DNA of 21,304 nucleotides from an uncultured Eubacteriales bacterium (GTDB taxonomy: Bacteria; Bacillota; Clostridia; Oscillospirales; Oscillospiraceae), in the NCBI GenBank assembly GCA_900552725.1, contig USAT01000027.1, positions 1 to 21,304 of the forward strand, read 5' to 3'. Positions within the stretch are counted from its first letter, which is position 1. Each line of letters opens with the position of its first letter. The notes beneath the pieces were generated by a model. That model searched no databases. It was given only the letters and a program-made list of their open reading frames with translations, and was not told the DNA's origin. This document shows positions 1 through 7,215 of this stretch, piece by piece. A program made the position numbers and the translations under genes.

Positions 1-650
1 TCGTGGTCATGGATACGCTGGTGGCTCTGATGGCCGGTCTGTGCGTTATCCCCGGCCGTTTCGCTCTGGATCCCGAGGGCGCTCTGGGCGGCCCGTCCCT
101 GCTGTTCGTCACCATGCAGAACGTGTTCCACAAGATGGGCGCTGTCGGTCCTATCTTCGGCATCCTGTTCTATCTGCTGGTTGTGTTCGCTGCTATCTCT
201 TCCTCCATCTCCCTGCTGGAGGTCGTTGTGGCCCACTTCGTCGACAAGGCTCGTGAGGCCGGTAAGGGCGACAAGCGTAAGACTTACACCCTGATCGCCG
301 CTGTTGCCGTTGGTGTGGGCTGCATTCTGGTCTGCGCCGACTCTCTGGGCAACGCCGGTATCGCACCGTGGCAGCTGCTGGGTCTGGAAAGCTATTCCGG
401 TTGGAATGACTGCTGGCTGGACTTCTGGGATATGCTGTCTGAAGGTATCATGATGCCTCTGGGCGCGCTGCTGATGTCTCTGATGATCGGCTGGGAGATC
501 GGCCCCGAGGTGGTCAAGGAGGAGTGCGAAGCCACTCCCGGCCACAAGATGGGCTCCTACGGCTTCTTCAAGATCTGCGTCAAGGTCATCACCCCGCTGT
601 GCATGCTCTTCATCCTGTACGGTCAGGTGGCCAGCTTCTTCGGCCTGTAA
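1..650 (+). CDS. Sodium:neurotransmitter symporter (NSS) family protein, 3' part only
   Basis: The C-terminal ~215 residues of an NSS/SNF-family transporter; the 5' part lies outside the window and the frame is open at the left edge. These proteins are inner-membrane symporters that couple uptake of amino acids or related solutes to Na+. The visible part contains the TM8 segment AAISSSISLLE, whose serines match the Na2-site position of LeuT-like transporters, followed by the hydrophobic segments around EGIMMPLGALLMSLMIGWEI and the C-terminal KVITPLCMLFILYG. It aligns end to end with the next gene (1193-2626) at about 84% identity by eye. Differences cluster in the extracellular loop after ADSLGNAGIAP and in the cytoplasmic stretch after EVVKEE, where there is a one-residue indel. 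The two are tandem paralogs. The substrate cannot be read from the sequence. Confidence 0.93.
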   Translation, partial: VVMDTLVALMAGLCVIPGRFALDPEGALGGPSLLFVTMQNVFHKMGAVGPIFGILFYLLVVFAAISSSISLLEVVVAHFVDKAREAGKGDKRKTYTLIAAVAVGVGCILVCADSLGNAGIAPWQLLGLESYSGWNDCWLDFWDMLSEGIMMPLGALLMSLMIGWEIGPEVVKEECEATPGHKMGSYGFFKICVKVITPLCMLFILYGQVASFFGL

Positions 651-722
651 GAGGTTTGTCCTGAAAAGCTGATTTCCGGGACCGCCATCCCGCAGCTCTT
701 CTTACTAAAAAATGTGACAAAA

Positions 723-753
723 AGGAAACGTCCGCCAACGGCGGACGTTTCCT
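723..753 (+). terminator. Hairpin terminator after the first NSS gene
   Basis: A perfect 14-bp stem (AGGAAACGTCCGCC and its complement) closes an AAC loop, 73 bp after the stop codon. There is no long T-run on the plus side, only GTTTCCTGTT, so termination could be partial. The stem is too perfect and well placed to be ignored. Confidence 0.6.
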
Positions 754-1038
754 GTTGCGGCGTTTTGACGGAGGATCGTCCGGATCGTCTCTCCGGACCG
801 GTTTGTTTCGCCGCGATATATACCCATTTTTCTTGTCAAGCGTAAATTTTTTAACGATCTGACGTTTCCTGTAACGAAAAACATATACAGTTTCTGCAAA
901 GAAGTGAAAAAATAGCCTGAAATGGCTTGACAAATTATACAATAAAAGAGCGAAATGACCACCACAACATGTGCATATTTCGTTCACAAAATGTTAAAAA
1001 CATAAAATCCCATGCAAAAAATTTATCAACATTGCTAA
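754..1038. other. AT-rich intergenic stretch, no gene seen
   Basis: About 285 bp without a credible reading frame. It contains a short direct repeat GGATCGTC near 773-790 and a TTGACA at 927-932 with no -10 box at a workable distance. It becomes very AT-rich towards the promoter of the next gene. Confidence 0.5.
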
Positions 1039-1067
1039 TTGCGGAAGGCTTTTGAATCCTGTATACT
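1039..1067 (+). promoter_or_regulatory. Putative SigA-type promoter of the second NSS gene
   Basis: TATACT at 1062-1067 (5 of 6 to consensus) lies 17 bp after TTGCGG at 1039-1044, which matches the -35 consensus only in TTG. A start near 1074 would give a leader of about 119 nt. Confidence 0.45.
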
Positions 1068-1074
1068 TTTTTTA

Positions 1075-1178
1075 TACCTCAAATGGAGGAAAAATCATCC
1101 ATCCGGGGTTCGTTCCGACAGCGTGGCGGCGCTGCGGGATGTTTCCTGTCAATAGACAGGGAAAACATATTTTTTAGT
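1075..1178 (+). promoter_or_regulatory. Hairpin-rich 5' leader before the NSS gene, no known riboswitch recognised
   Basis: The predicted leader can fold into CATCC/GGATG pairing around an inner CAGCG-N6-CGCTG hairpin, followed by CCTGTC-AATA-GACAGG (1145-1160) and then a T-rich run at about 1169-1175 just before the ribosome site. That order resembles an attenuator or a structured leader, but the T-run is separated from the hairpin. I recognise no riboswitch or T-box core. Confidence 0.3.
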
Positions 1179-1192
1179 AAGGAGAGAATACA

Positions 1193-2626
1193 ATGGAAGA
1201 AAGAAAAGGCTTTGGAACCAATTTTGGTTTCCTGATGGCTGCTGTTGGTTCGGCGGTCGGCTTGGGCAACATCTGGGGCTTCCCCAATAAGATGGGTGCG
1301 TCCGGCGGCTTCACGTTCCTTTTGATCTATCTGGTTCTTGCTGTCTGCTGCGGCTTCATCGTCATGGTGGGCGAGCTGGCGCTGGGCCGTAAGACCGGTC
1401 ACGGTGCTGTGGGCGCCTACAAGGTGCTCAGCAAGAAGTTCAGCTGGATGGGCTGGCTGGGCATCCTGTCCGCGTTCTTCATCCTGTTCTTCTACTGCGC
1501 GCTGGGCGGCTACTGCATCAAGTACACCGTCCTGAACGTGGGCGACCTGTTCGGCGCCGGCTTCGGCTCCAACGGCATGAACGGTGCCGAGATCTTCGGC
1601 GCCTTCATGGGCAACCCTGTCGAGGCCATTATCTATGGCCTGATCTTCGTGGCCCTGACCATGATCATCGTTATGGGCGGTATCGGCGGCGGTATCGAAA
1701 AGGTCTGCTCCATCGGCATGCCCGCCCTGTTTGTGGCCCTGCTGATCTGCATCATCCGCGCCTGCACCCTGCCCGGCGCTGTGGACGGCCTGAAGTACAT
1801 GTTTATCCCCGGCTGGTCCGTGGCCAACGGCGTTATTGCCGAGGCACCCAGCTTCTTTGAAGTTCTTTCCACAGCCGGTGGCCAGATGTTCTTCTCCCTG
1901 TCTCTGGGTATGGGCGCCATGATCACCTACGGCTCCTACCTGGATAAGAAGGAGAATCTGGAAAAGAACGCCATCCTCATCGTGGTCATGGATACCCTGG
2001 TGGCCCTGATGGCCGGTTTGTGCGTGATCCCCGGCCGCTTCGCTCTGGATCCCGAGGGCGCGCTGGGAGGTCCGTCCCTGCTGTTCATCACCATGCAGAA
2101 CGTGTTCCACAACATGGGCGCTGTTGGCCCCATCTTCGGCATCCTGTTCTATCTGCTGGTGGTCTTTGCCGCTATTTCCTCCTCCATCTCCCTGCTGGAG
2201 GTCATCGTGGCCCACTTCGTGGATAAGGCCCGTGCCGAGGGTAAGGGCGACAAGCGTAAGCCCTACAGCCTGATCGCCGCCGCACTGGTCGGCCTTGGCT
2301 GCATCCTGGTGTGCGCCGACTGCTTGGGCGGTGCCGGCATCGCACCGGCAGACCTGCTGGGCATCGAGAATCCCCAGACCTGGGCCGCCGACTGGCTGGA
2401 CTTCTGGGATATGCTGTCTGAGGGCATCATGATGCCTCTGGGTGCGCTGCTGATGTCCCTGATGATCGGCTGGGAGATCGGTCCCGAGGTCGTCAAGGAA
2501 GAGGCGGAGCAGCAGGGCAACAAGCTGGTCAGCTATGGCTTCTTCAAGATCTGCGTCAAGGTCATCACCCCCCTGTGCATGCTGCTGATCCTGTACGGCC
2601 AGCTCCAGTCCTTCTTCAACTTCTAA
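1193..2626 (+). CDS. Sodium:neurotransmitter symporter (NSS) family transporter
   Basis: 477 aa, the usual length for bacterial NSS transporters with about 11-12 membrane segments. AAGGAG at 1179-1184 sits 8 nt before the ATG and fixes the start. TM1 carries the family signature GLGNIWGFPNKMGASGG; TM6 carries SLSLGMGAMITYGSY; TM8 carries AAISSSISLLE, with serines at the LeuT Na2-site positions. The protein should import an amino acid or similar solute with Na+ across the cytoplasmic membrane. In LeuT and MhsT the TM1 motif has Arg before FP, an outer-gate residue; here it is Gly, which to my knowledge occurs in a subset of bacterial members. The gene is followed by its own strong terminator, so it is probably monocistronic. 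It is a tandem paralog of the partial gene at 1-650. Frequent CGT and GGT codons suggest strong expression. Confidence 0.95.
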   Translation: MEERKGFGTNFGFLMAAVGSAVGLGNIWGFPNKMGASGGFTFLLIYLVLAVCCGFIVMVGELALGRKTGHGAVGAYKVLSKKFSWMGWLGILSAFFILFFYCALGGYCIKYTVLNVGDLFGAGFGSNGMNGAEIFGAFMGNPVEAIIYGLIFVALTMIIVMGGIGGGIEKVCSIGMPALFVALLICIIRACTLPGAVDGLKYMFIPGWSVANGVIAEAPSFFEVLSTAGGQMFFSLSLGMGAMITYGSYLDKKENLEKNAILIVVMDTLVALMAGLCVIPGRFALDPEGALGGPSLLFITMQNVFHNMGAVGPIFGILFYLLVVFAAISSSISLLEVIVAHFVDKARAEGKGDKRKPYSLIAAALVGLGCILVCADCLGGAGIAPADLLGIENPQTWAADWLDFWDMLSEGIMMPLGALLMSLMIGWEIGPEVVKEEAEQQGNKLVSYGFFKICVKVITPLCMLLILYGQLQSFFNF

Positions 2627-2660
2627 AAATTCAGGAAGCCTGAGAAAAATTTTACATCCC

Positions 2661-2693
2661 AAAGACGCCGGAGCGCCCGCTCCGGCGTCTTTT
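2661..2693 (+). terminator. Strong intrinsic terminator
   Basis: A 14-bp stem, AAAGACGCCGGAGC and its complement, with loop GCCC, is followed by TTTT and a second CTTTT, 34 bp after the NSS stop codon. Confidence 0.9.
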
Positions 2694-2774
2694 CTGCGTC
2701 TTTTCCTCCTCCGGACATGCAAAATGGCTTCTTTTCCACGAGAATATGAACAATTTGTGAAATCAGTCAAACTT

Positions 2775-2795
2775 CTTGTTAAAAACTTGTTAAAA
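2775..2795 (+). repeat. Short direct repeat CTTGTTAAAA x2, 11-bp period, upstream of the NhaC promoter
   Basis: CTTGTTAAAA occurs at 2775-2784 and 2786-2795, one helical turn apart, and ends 22 bp before the -35 box. It could be an activator site or simply an AT-rich upstream element. It is not present before the second NhaC gene. Confidence 0.4.
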
Positions 2796-2817
2796 GAACT
2801 GAAAAAGCGTCAAGAAC

Positions 2818-2846
2818 TTGACAATGGTGTTAAGAACCTATAAAAT
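2818..2846 (+). promoter_or_regulatory. SigA-type promoter of the first NhaC gene
   Basis: Perfect TTGACA at 2818-2823, a 17-bp spacer, and TAAAAT at 2841-2846 (5 of 6). The predicted start is about 2853, giving a leader of about 30 nt. Confidence 0.85.
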
Positions 2847-2852
2847 GAGAGA

Positions 2853-2882
2853 ACCATAAATCATGAGGAGGTAAATCTCATA
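2853..2882 (+). promoter_or_regulatory. Conserved short leader with a possible ribosome-site-masking stem
   Basis: From the predicted transcript start through the eleventh coding base (2853-2893), 41 nt are identical to the leader of the second NhaC gene (5006-5046). ATGAG at 2863-2867 can pair with CTCAT at 2877-2881, enclosing the AGGAGG ribosome site. The stem is only 5 bp, so regulation is a suggestion. Confidence 0.5.
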
Positions 2883-4619
2883 ATGGAAAAGAAGAGCACC
2901 AAAATTGCGTATTTTGTAGCGCTGGGTGTCTTTGTCGTGCTGCTGGTCATTCTCGGCATCACCTTCAAGGGCGCTCCCCTGCCTACGCTGGAAGTTGACG
3001 GCGAGATGATTGAGGCCACCACGCCCTTCGCCGGTACCTTCTGGTCTCTGCTGCCCCCCATCGTCGCCATCGTGCTGGCCCTGATCAGCAAGGAAGTGTA
3101 CTCTTCCCTGTTCCTGGGCTGCCTGGTGGGTGCGCTGCTGGTCAGCAACTTCCACCCCTGGGAGACTGTTGTTCAGCTGGTCGAGGGTGACAACGGTATC
3201 GTCACCACCGTTTCCGATTCCGGCAACATTGCCATCATCGTGTTCCTTGTTGTTCTGGGTATCATGGTGGATCTGATGAACAAGACCGGCGGCTCCGAGG
3301 CCTTCGGCCGTTGGGCCAAGAAGGCCGTTAAGACCCGCGCCGGTGCGCAGCTGATGACCATGCTGCTGGGCGTGCTGATCTTCATCGACGACTATTTCAA
3401 CTGCCTGACCGTGGGTGCTGTTATGCGTCCCGTCACCGAGTCCCACAAGATCTCCCGCGCCAAGCTGGCCTACGTCATCGACTCCACCGCCGCTCCCGTC
3501 TGCATGATCGCGCCCGTGTCCTCCTGGGCTGCCGCCGTTTCCGGCTACGTTAACTCCGAGTCTGTCAGCGGCATCCAGATGTTTATTCGTCAGATTCCCT
3601 GGAACTATTACTGCCTGCTGACCCTGGTCATGATCGTGGTCATCTCTCTGCTGAACATTGACTTCGGCCCCATGCTGACCCACGAGTACAACGCCCAGGT
3701 CAAGGACGACCTGTTCACCACTCCCGAGCGTCCCTTTGCCGGCGCTGACGATTATGAGACCGGCACTAAGGGCAAGTCCTCCGTTCTGGACCTGCTGCTG
3801 CCCGTTATCGTGCTGATCGCCACCTGCATCGTCGGCCTGATCTACACTGGCGGCTATTATGATGGTGAGAGCGAGTACTTCCATGACTTCATGGGTGCGT
3901 TCTCCAACGCTTCCTCCGGTGCCGGTCTGGCTATCGGCTCCATGATCGCTCTGGTGTTCACCTTCATCTACTTCTGGCTGCGCGGCTCCATCGGCTTTGA
4001 GAAGTCCTTCGAGTCCGTTCCCAACGGCTTCATCCAGATGATCTCCCCCATCCTGATCCTGACCTTCGCGTGGACCCTGTGCGGTCTGACCCGTTACGGT
4101 ATGTACTCCGCTAACTTCGTGGTCAACGCCATGGCTGGTGCCGGCGAGCTGGCCAAGTTCCTGCCCGCCGTGATCTTCATCATCGGCGCCGCCATCGGCT
4201 TCGCCACCGGTACCTCTTGGGGTACCATCGGCATCATGGCCCCCATCGTTGTTCAGGTCTTCGACTACAACACCCAGCCCATCCTGTGCACCATCGGTCT
4301 GGCGGCTGCCTGCTCCGGCGGCGTTATGGGCGACCACTGCTCCCCCATCTCCGACACCACCATCATGGCTTCCGCTGGTGCCCACTGCTTCCACCTGAAC
4401 CATGTGTTCACCCAGATGCCCTATGCCCTGACCGTTTCCGGTGTGGCCTTCGTCAGCTTCATCCTGGCCGGTCTGATCCAGAACGTGGTGATTTGCCTGA
4501 TCATCGCCTGCGTCCTGATGGTCGCTACCCTGCTGGTCATCAAGGCTATCGTCAGCAAGAAGCACGCCGGTATCTTCGAGGAAATGGCCGAGGCCAACAA
4601 GGCTCTGGCTTCCAAGTAA
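2883..4619 (+). CDS. NhaC-family Na+/H+ antiporter (copy 1)
   Basis: 578 aa, integral membrane protein of the Na_H_antiporter (NhaC/MleN-type) family. AGGAGG at 2866-2871 lies 11 nt before the ATG. Family signatures are clear: GVLIFIDDYFNCLTVGA with MRPVTESHKISRAKLAY in the first half, STAAPVCMIAPVSSWAA after it, GTSWGTIGIMAPI near residue 440, and GDHCSPISDTTIMASAGAHC near residue 485. Members exchange Na+ for H+, or, as in MleN, couple Na+/H+ movement to organic acids; the exchanged solute cannot be decided here. The gene has its own promoter and terminator. It is about 91% identical to the next gene, with most substitutions in a loop near residues 325-350. Neighbouring NSS symporters make a sodium cycle plausible, but that is inference. 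Confidence 0.94.
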   Translation: MEKKSTKIAYFVALGVFVVLLVILGITFKGAPLPTLEVDGEMIEATTPFAGTFWSLLPPIVAIVLALISKEVYSSLFLGCLVGALLVSNFHPWETVVQLVEGDNGIVTTVSDSGNIAIIVFLVVLGIMVDLMNKTGGSEAFGRWAKKAVKTRAGAQLMTMLLGVLIFIDDYFNCLTVGAVMRPVTESHKISRAKLAYVIDSTAAPVCMIAPVSSWAAAVSGYVNSESVSGIQMFIRQIPWNYYCLLTLVMIVVISLLNIDFGPMLTHEYNAQVKDDLFTTPERPFAGADDYETGTKGKSSVLDLLLPVIVLIATCIVGLIYTGGYYDGESEYFHDFMGAFSNASSGAGLAIGSMIALVFTFIYFWLRGSIGFEKSFESVPNGFIQMISPILILTFAWTLCGLTRYGMYSANFVVNAMAGAGELAKFLPAVIFIIGAAIGFATGTSWGTIGIMAPIVVQVFDYNTQPILCTIGLAAACSGGVMGDHCSPISDTTIMASAGAHCFHLNHVFTQMPYALTVSGVAFVSFILAGLIQNVVICLIIACVLMVATLLVIKAIVSKKHAGIFEEMAEANKALASK

Positions 4620-4643
4620 GTTGATGCCAAATAAATAATACGC

Positions 4644-4676
4644 AAAAAAGAAAGCCCGCAAGGGCTTTCTTTTTTT
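4644..4676 (+). terminator. Strong intrinsic terminator
   Basis: A 14-bp stem AAAAAAGAAAGCCC with loop GCAA, running into T7, 24 bp after the stop codon of NhaC copy 1. The A-tract on the left makes it able to work in both directions. Confidence 0.93.
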
Positions 4677-4970
4677 GCTCCATCACAGGGCACGATTCTG
4701 TCGAGGAAATGCGGAAATTGACGAAAAACCAAAAATGCAAGAGAAAAAGACAGAGAGAACGACTTTAAAAACGTGGGACAAAACGGCCCGAAATGCCGTT
4801 AAAGAACTGGGAAGAAAAGTTGCGTAGATTAACGGATTTATTATAAATACAATGAAAAGAAAACTGGATAAGTGATAAAGCGGTGCAAAAACGGCTCAAA
4901 ATTGGAGAAAAGGGAGAAAGTGGGATTCATAATTTGTTCAAAATTACCCGCTCTCGTGATTGCTGAAATA
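4677..4970. other. AT-rich spacer between the NhaC copies, no gene seen
   Basis: About 290 bp, A-rich on the plus strand. A weak promoter-like pair (TTGCGT, 16 bp, TATAAA) lies around 4820-4850. No ribosome site with a useful frame and no clear hairpin. It shares no visible similarity with the region before copy 1, although the genes themselves are near identical. Confidence 0.5.
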
Positions 4971-4999
4971 TTGACAATCCCACGGAAACAAGTTAAGAT
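4971..4999 (+). promoter_or_regulatory. SigA-type promoter of the second NhaC gene
   Basis: Perfect TTGACA at 4971-4976, 17-bp spacer, TAAGAT at 4994-4999 (4 of 6). The predicted start is near 5006. The geometry equals that of the copy 1 promoter but the spacer sequence differs. Confidence 0.8.
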
Positions 5000-5005
5000 G
5001 GGGGC

Positions 5006-5035
5006 ACCATAAATCATGAGGAGGTAAATCTCATA
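5006..5035 (+). promoter_or_regulatory. Conserved leader, identical to that of copy 1
   Basis: Same 41-nt block as at 2853-2893, starting at the predicted +1 here too. ATGAG and CTCAT flank the AGGAGG at 5019-5024. Confidence 0.5.
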
Positions 5036-6775
5036 ATGGAAAAGAAAAGCACAAAGATAGCGTATTTCGTTGCGCTGGGCATCTTTATCGTGCTGCTGGT
5101 CATTCTCGGCATCACCTTCAAGGGCGTTCCCCTGCCTACGCTGGAAGTTGATGGCGAGATGATCGAGGCCACCACTCCCTTCGCCGGCACCTTCTGGTCC
5201 CTGCTGCCCCCCATCGTTGCCATCGTGCTGGCCCTGATTTCTAAGGAAGTGTATTCCTCTCTGTTCCTGGGCTGCCTGGTTGGCGCACTGCTGGTCAGCA
5301 ACTTCCACCCTTGGGAGACTGTTGTTCAGCTGGTCGAGGGTGACAACGGCATCGTCACCACTGTGGCTGACGGCGGCAACATTGCCATTGTGATGTTCCT
5401 GGTCATTCTGGGCATCATGGTGGACCTGATGAACAAGGCCGGCGGCTCCGAGGCGTTCGGCCGTTGGGCCAAGAAGGCCGTTAAGTCCCGCGCCGGCGCG
5501 CAGCTGATGACCATGCTGCTGGGCGTGCTGATCTTCATTGACGACTATTTCAACTGCCTGACCGTGGGCGCTGTGATGCGTCCCGTCACCGAGAGCCATC
5601 ACATCTCCCGCGCCAAGCTGGCTTACGTCATTGACGCTACCGCCGCTCCCGTCTGCATGATCGCGCCCGTGTCCTCCTGGGCCGCTGCCGTTTCCGGCTA
5701 CGTCAATTCCGAGTCCGTCAGCGGTATTGAAATGTTCATCAAGCAGATCCCCTGGAACTACTACTGCCTGCTGACCCTGCTGATGATCGTGGTTATCTCC
5801 CTGCTGAACATCGACTTCGGCTCCATGCTGACCCACGAGTACAACGCCCAGGTCAAGGGCGACCTGTTCACCACTCCCGAGCGCCCCTTCGAGGGTGCTG
5901 ACGATTACGAGACCGGCTCCAAGGGCAAGTCCTCCGTTCTGGACCTGCTGCTGCCCGTTATCGTGCTGATCATCACCTGCATCGTCGGCCTGATCTACAC
6001 CGGCGGCTACTATGATACCGAGAGCGGCAACTACCACGCTTTCATGAATGCCTTCTCCGATGCGTCCTCCGGTCAGGGCCTGGCCATCGGCTCCATGATC
6101 GCGCTGGTGTTCACCTTTGTGTACTTCTGGCTGCGGGGCTCCATCGGCTTTGAAAAGTCCTTCGAGTGCGTGCCTCAGGGCTTTATCCAGATGATCGCGC
6201 CTATCCTGATCCTGACCTTCGCATGGACTCTGTGCGGCCTGACCCGTTTCGGCATGTACTCCGCCAATTTCGTTACCAACGCCATGGCCGGTGCGGGCGA
6301 GCTAAAGATCTACCTGCCTGCCGTGATCTTCATCATCGGCTGCGCCATCGGCTTTGCCACCGGCACCTCCTGGGGCACCATCGGCATTATGGCCCCCATC
6401 GTTGTCTCCGTGTTCAACTATGATGTGGAGCCTACCCTGTGCACCATCGGTCTGGCGGCTGCCTGCTCCGGCGGCGTTATGGGCGACCACTGCTCCCCCA
6501 TCTCCGACACCACCATCATGGCTTCCGCTGGTGCCCACTGCTTCCACCTGAACCATGTGTTCACCCAGATGCCCTATGCCCTGACCGTTTCCGGTGTGGC
6601 CTTCGTCAGCTTCATCCTGGCCGGTCTGATCCAGAACGTGGTCATCAACCTGATCCTCGCCTGCGTCCTGATGGTCGGCACCCTGCTGGTGATCAAGGCG
6701 ATCGTTGCCAAGAAGCACGCCGGTATCTTCGAGGAAATGGCTGAGGCCAACAAGGCTTTGGCACACCAGAAGTAA
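5036..6775 (+). CDS. NhaC-family Na+/H+ antiporter (copy 2)
   Basis: 579 aa, tandem paralog of the gene at 2883-4619, with the same start context (AGGAGG at 5019-5024). It carries the family motifs IDDYFNCLTVGAVMRPVTES, APVCMIAPVSSWAA, GTSWGTIGIMAPI and GDHCSPISDTTIM, so it should also be an inner-membrane cation or cation/organic-acid antiporter. By eye there are about 50 substitutions relative to copy 1, mostly conservative and concentrated in the loop after YTGGYYD and around VFNYDVEPT. Bases 6436-6642 are identical to 4283-4489 without one synonymous change, unlike the rest of the gene, which suggests recent gene conversion. Separate promoter and terminator allow separate regulation. Whether the two copies differ in substrate or affinity is not visible. 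Confidence 0.94.
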   Translation: MEKKSTKIAYFVALGIFIVLLVILGITFKGVPLPTLEVDGEMIEATTPFAGTFWSLLPPIVAIVLALISKEVYSSLFLGCLVGALLVSNFHPWETVVQLVEGDNGIVTTVADGGNIAIVMFLVILGIMVDLMNKAGGSEAFGRWAKKAVKSRAGAQLMTMLLGVLIFIDDYFNCLTVGAVMRPVTESHHISRAKLAYVIDATAAPVCMIAPVSSWAAAVSGYVNSESVSGIEMFIKQIPWNYYCLLTLLMIVVISLLNIDFGSMLTHEYNAQVKGDLFTTPERPFEGADDYETGSKGKSSVLDLLLPVIVLIITCIVGLIYTGGYYDTESGNYHAFMNAFSDASSGQGLAIGSMIALVFTFVYFWLRGSIGFEKSFECVPQGFIQMIAPILILTFAWTLCGLTRFGMYSANFVTNAMAGAGELKIYLPAVIFIIGCAIGFATGTSWGTIGIMAPIVVSVFNYDVEPTLCTIGLAAACSGGVMGDHCSPISDTTIMASAGAHCFHLNHVFTQMPYALTVSGVAFVSFILAGLIQNVVINLILACVLMVGTLLVIKAIVAKKHAGIFEEMAEANKALAHQK

Positions 6776-6811
6776 GCGTGTTCTGAAACGTACTGATACT
6801 TCCAACAAAAG

Positions 6812-6850
6812 AAAGACCACAGCGGGTGCATGCCCGCTGTGGTCTTTTTT
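6812..6850 (+). terminator. Strong intrinsic terminator
   Basis: A 15-bp perfect stem AAAGACCACAGCGGG with a 6-nt loop TGCATG is followed by T6, 36 bp after the stop codon of NhaC copy 2. Confidence 0.93.
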
Positions 6851-6860
6851 GCGTAAAAGC

Positions 6861-7051
6861 TGAATTCTGTAGGGGCGGACGACCCTGTCCGCCCAAACGG
6901 TAAACGCGGCATTTTCGGTTGGGCCGATATCACAAGGGGACTTGTTTCGCTGCGCTTCACAGCGCTCGTCATCGGCCTCTGCGTACTGAATTTCGTAGGG
7001 GGCGGCGTCCCCGACGCCCCGCGTATGAACCTCCACGCTTCTTGTGTATTT
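6861..7051. repeat. GTAGGGG-type palindromic repeats
   Basis: Two related modules start with TGAATT-YY-GTAGGGG at 6861-6875 and 6987-7001. The first continues into the hairpin GGGCGGAC-GACCCT-GTCCGCCC (6873-6894). The second is the 26-bp unit 6995-7020, which differs at one position from 11774-11799 and 13511-13536. No gene is seen here. The modules belong to the same family as the repeats around 11.6-13.5 kb. Confidence 0.75.
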
Positions 7052-7131
7052 TGTAGGGCGGCATGACTACATGCCGCCGCACGACAACGCACTATGCCGT
7101 TGGCGGCGGGGTGAGGTCACCCCGCCCTACA
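7052..7131. repeat. 80-bp palindromic element with 10-bp terminal inverted repeats
   Basis: It begins TGTAGGGCGG and ends CCGCCCTACA, a perfect inverted pair. Inside are two hairpins, GCGGCATG-ACTA-CATGCCGC (7058-7077) and GGCGGGGTG-AGGT-CACCCCGCC (7105-7126). The second reappears at 11623-11644 with the same stem and a different loop. The size and ends resemble a small non-coding (REP or MITE-like) element; there is no transposase. Confidence 0.75.
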
Positions 7132-7156
7132 TCCTGTGCATCGAACAGCCATAAGC

Positions 7157-7190
7157 AAAAATAAAAGGAGCGGGAACAATTCCCGCCCCT
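7157..7190 (-). terminator. Terminator of the ATP-grasp gene
   Basis: On the minus strand an 11-bp stem with one mismatch (AGGGGCGGGAA / TTCCCGCTCCT, loop TTG) is followed by TTTATTTTTG, 25 bp after the stop codon. Confidence 0.85.
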
Positions 7191-7215
7191 GATGCGTCTC
7201 TATATTACGAAACCT

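Noticed and set aside
927..955. TTGACA at 927-932 as a promoter
   Set aside because: TATACA follows after only a few bases and nothing like a -10 box lies 16-18 bp downstream.
1083..1240. Possible leader peptide starting at ATG 1083 before the NSS gene
   Set aside because: It would begin about 9 nt after the predicted transcript start without room for a ribosome site, and has no run of one amino acid that would suggest attenuation.
1079..2770. Long minus-strand open frame opposite the NSS gene, with similar long frames opposite NhaC and the ABC permease
   Set aside because: They are His/Gln/Gly/Asp-rich antisense shadows of GC-rich genes. The plus strands encode clear transporter families with ribosome sites.
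2775..2795. The ACTTGTTAAAA string here as another operator of the S24 repressor (it is shared with 18036-18046)
   Set aside because: It matches only half of O2 plus AT-rich flank and is a direct repeat, not a palindrome, so the shared string is probably chance.
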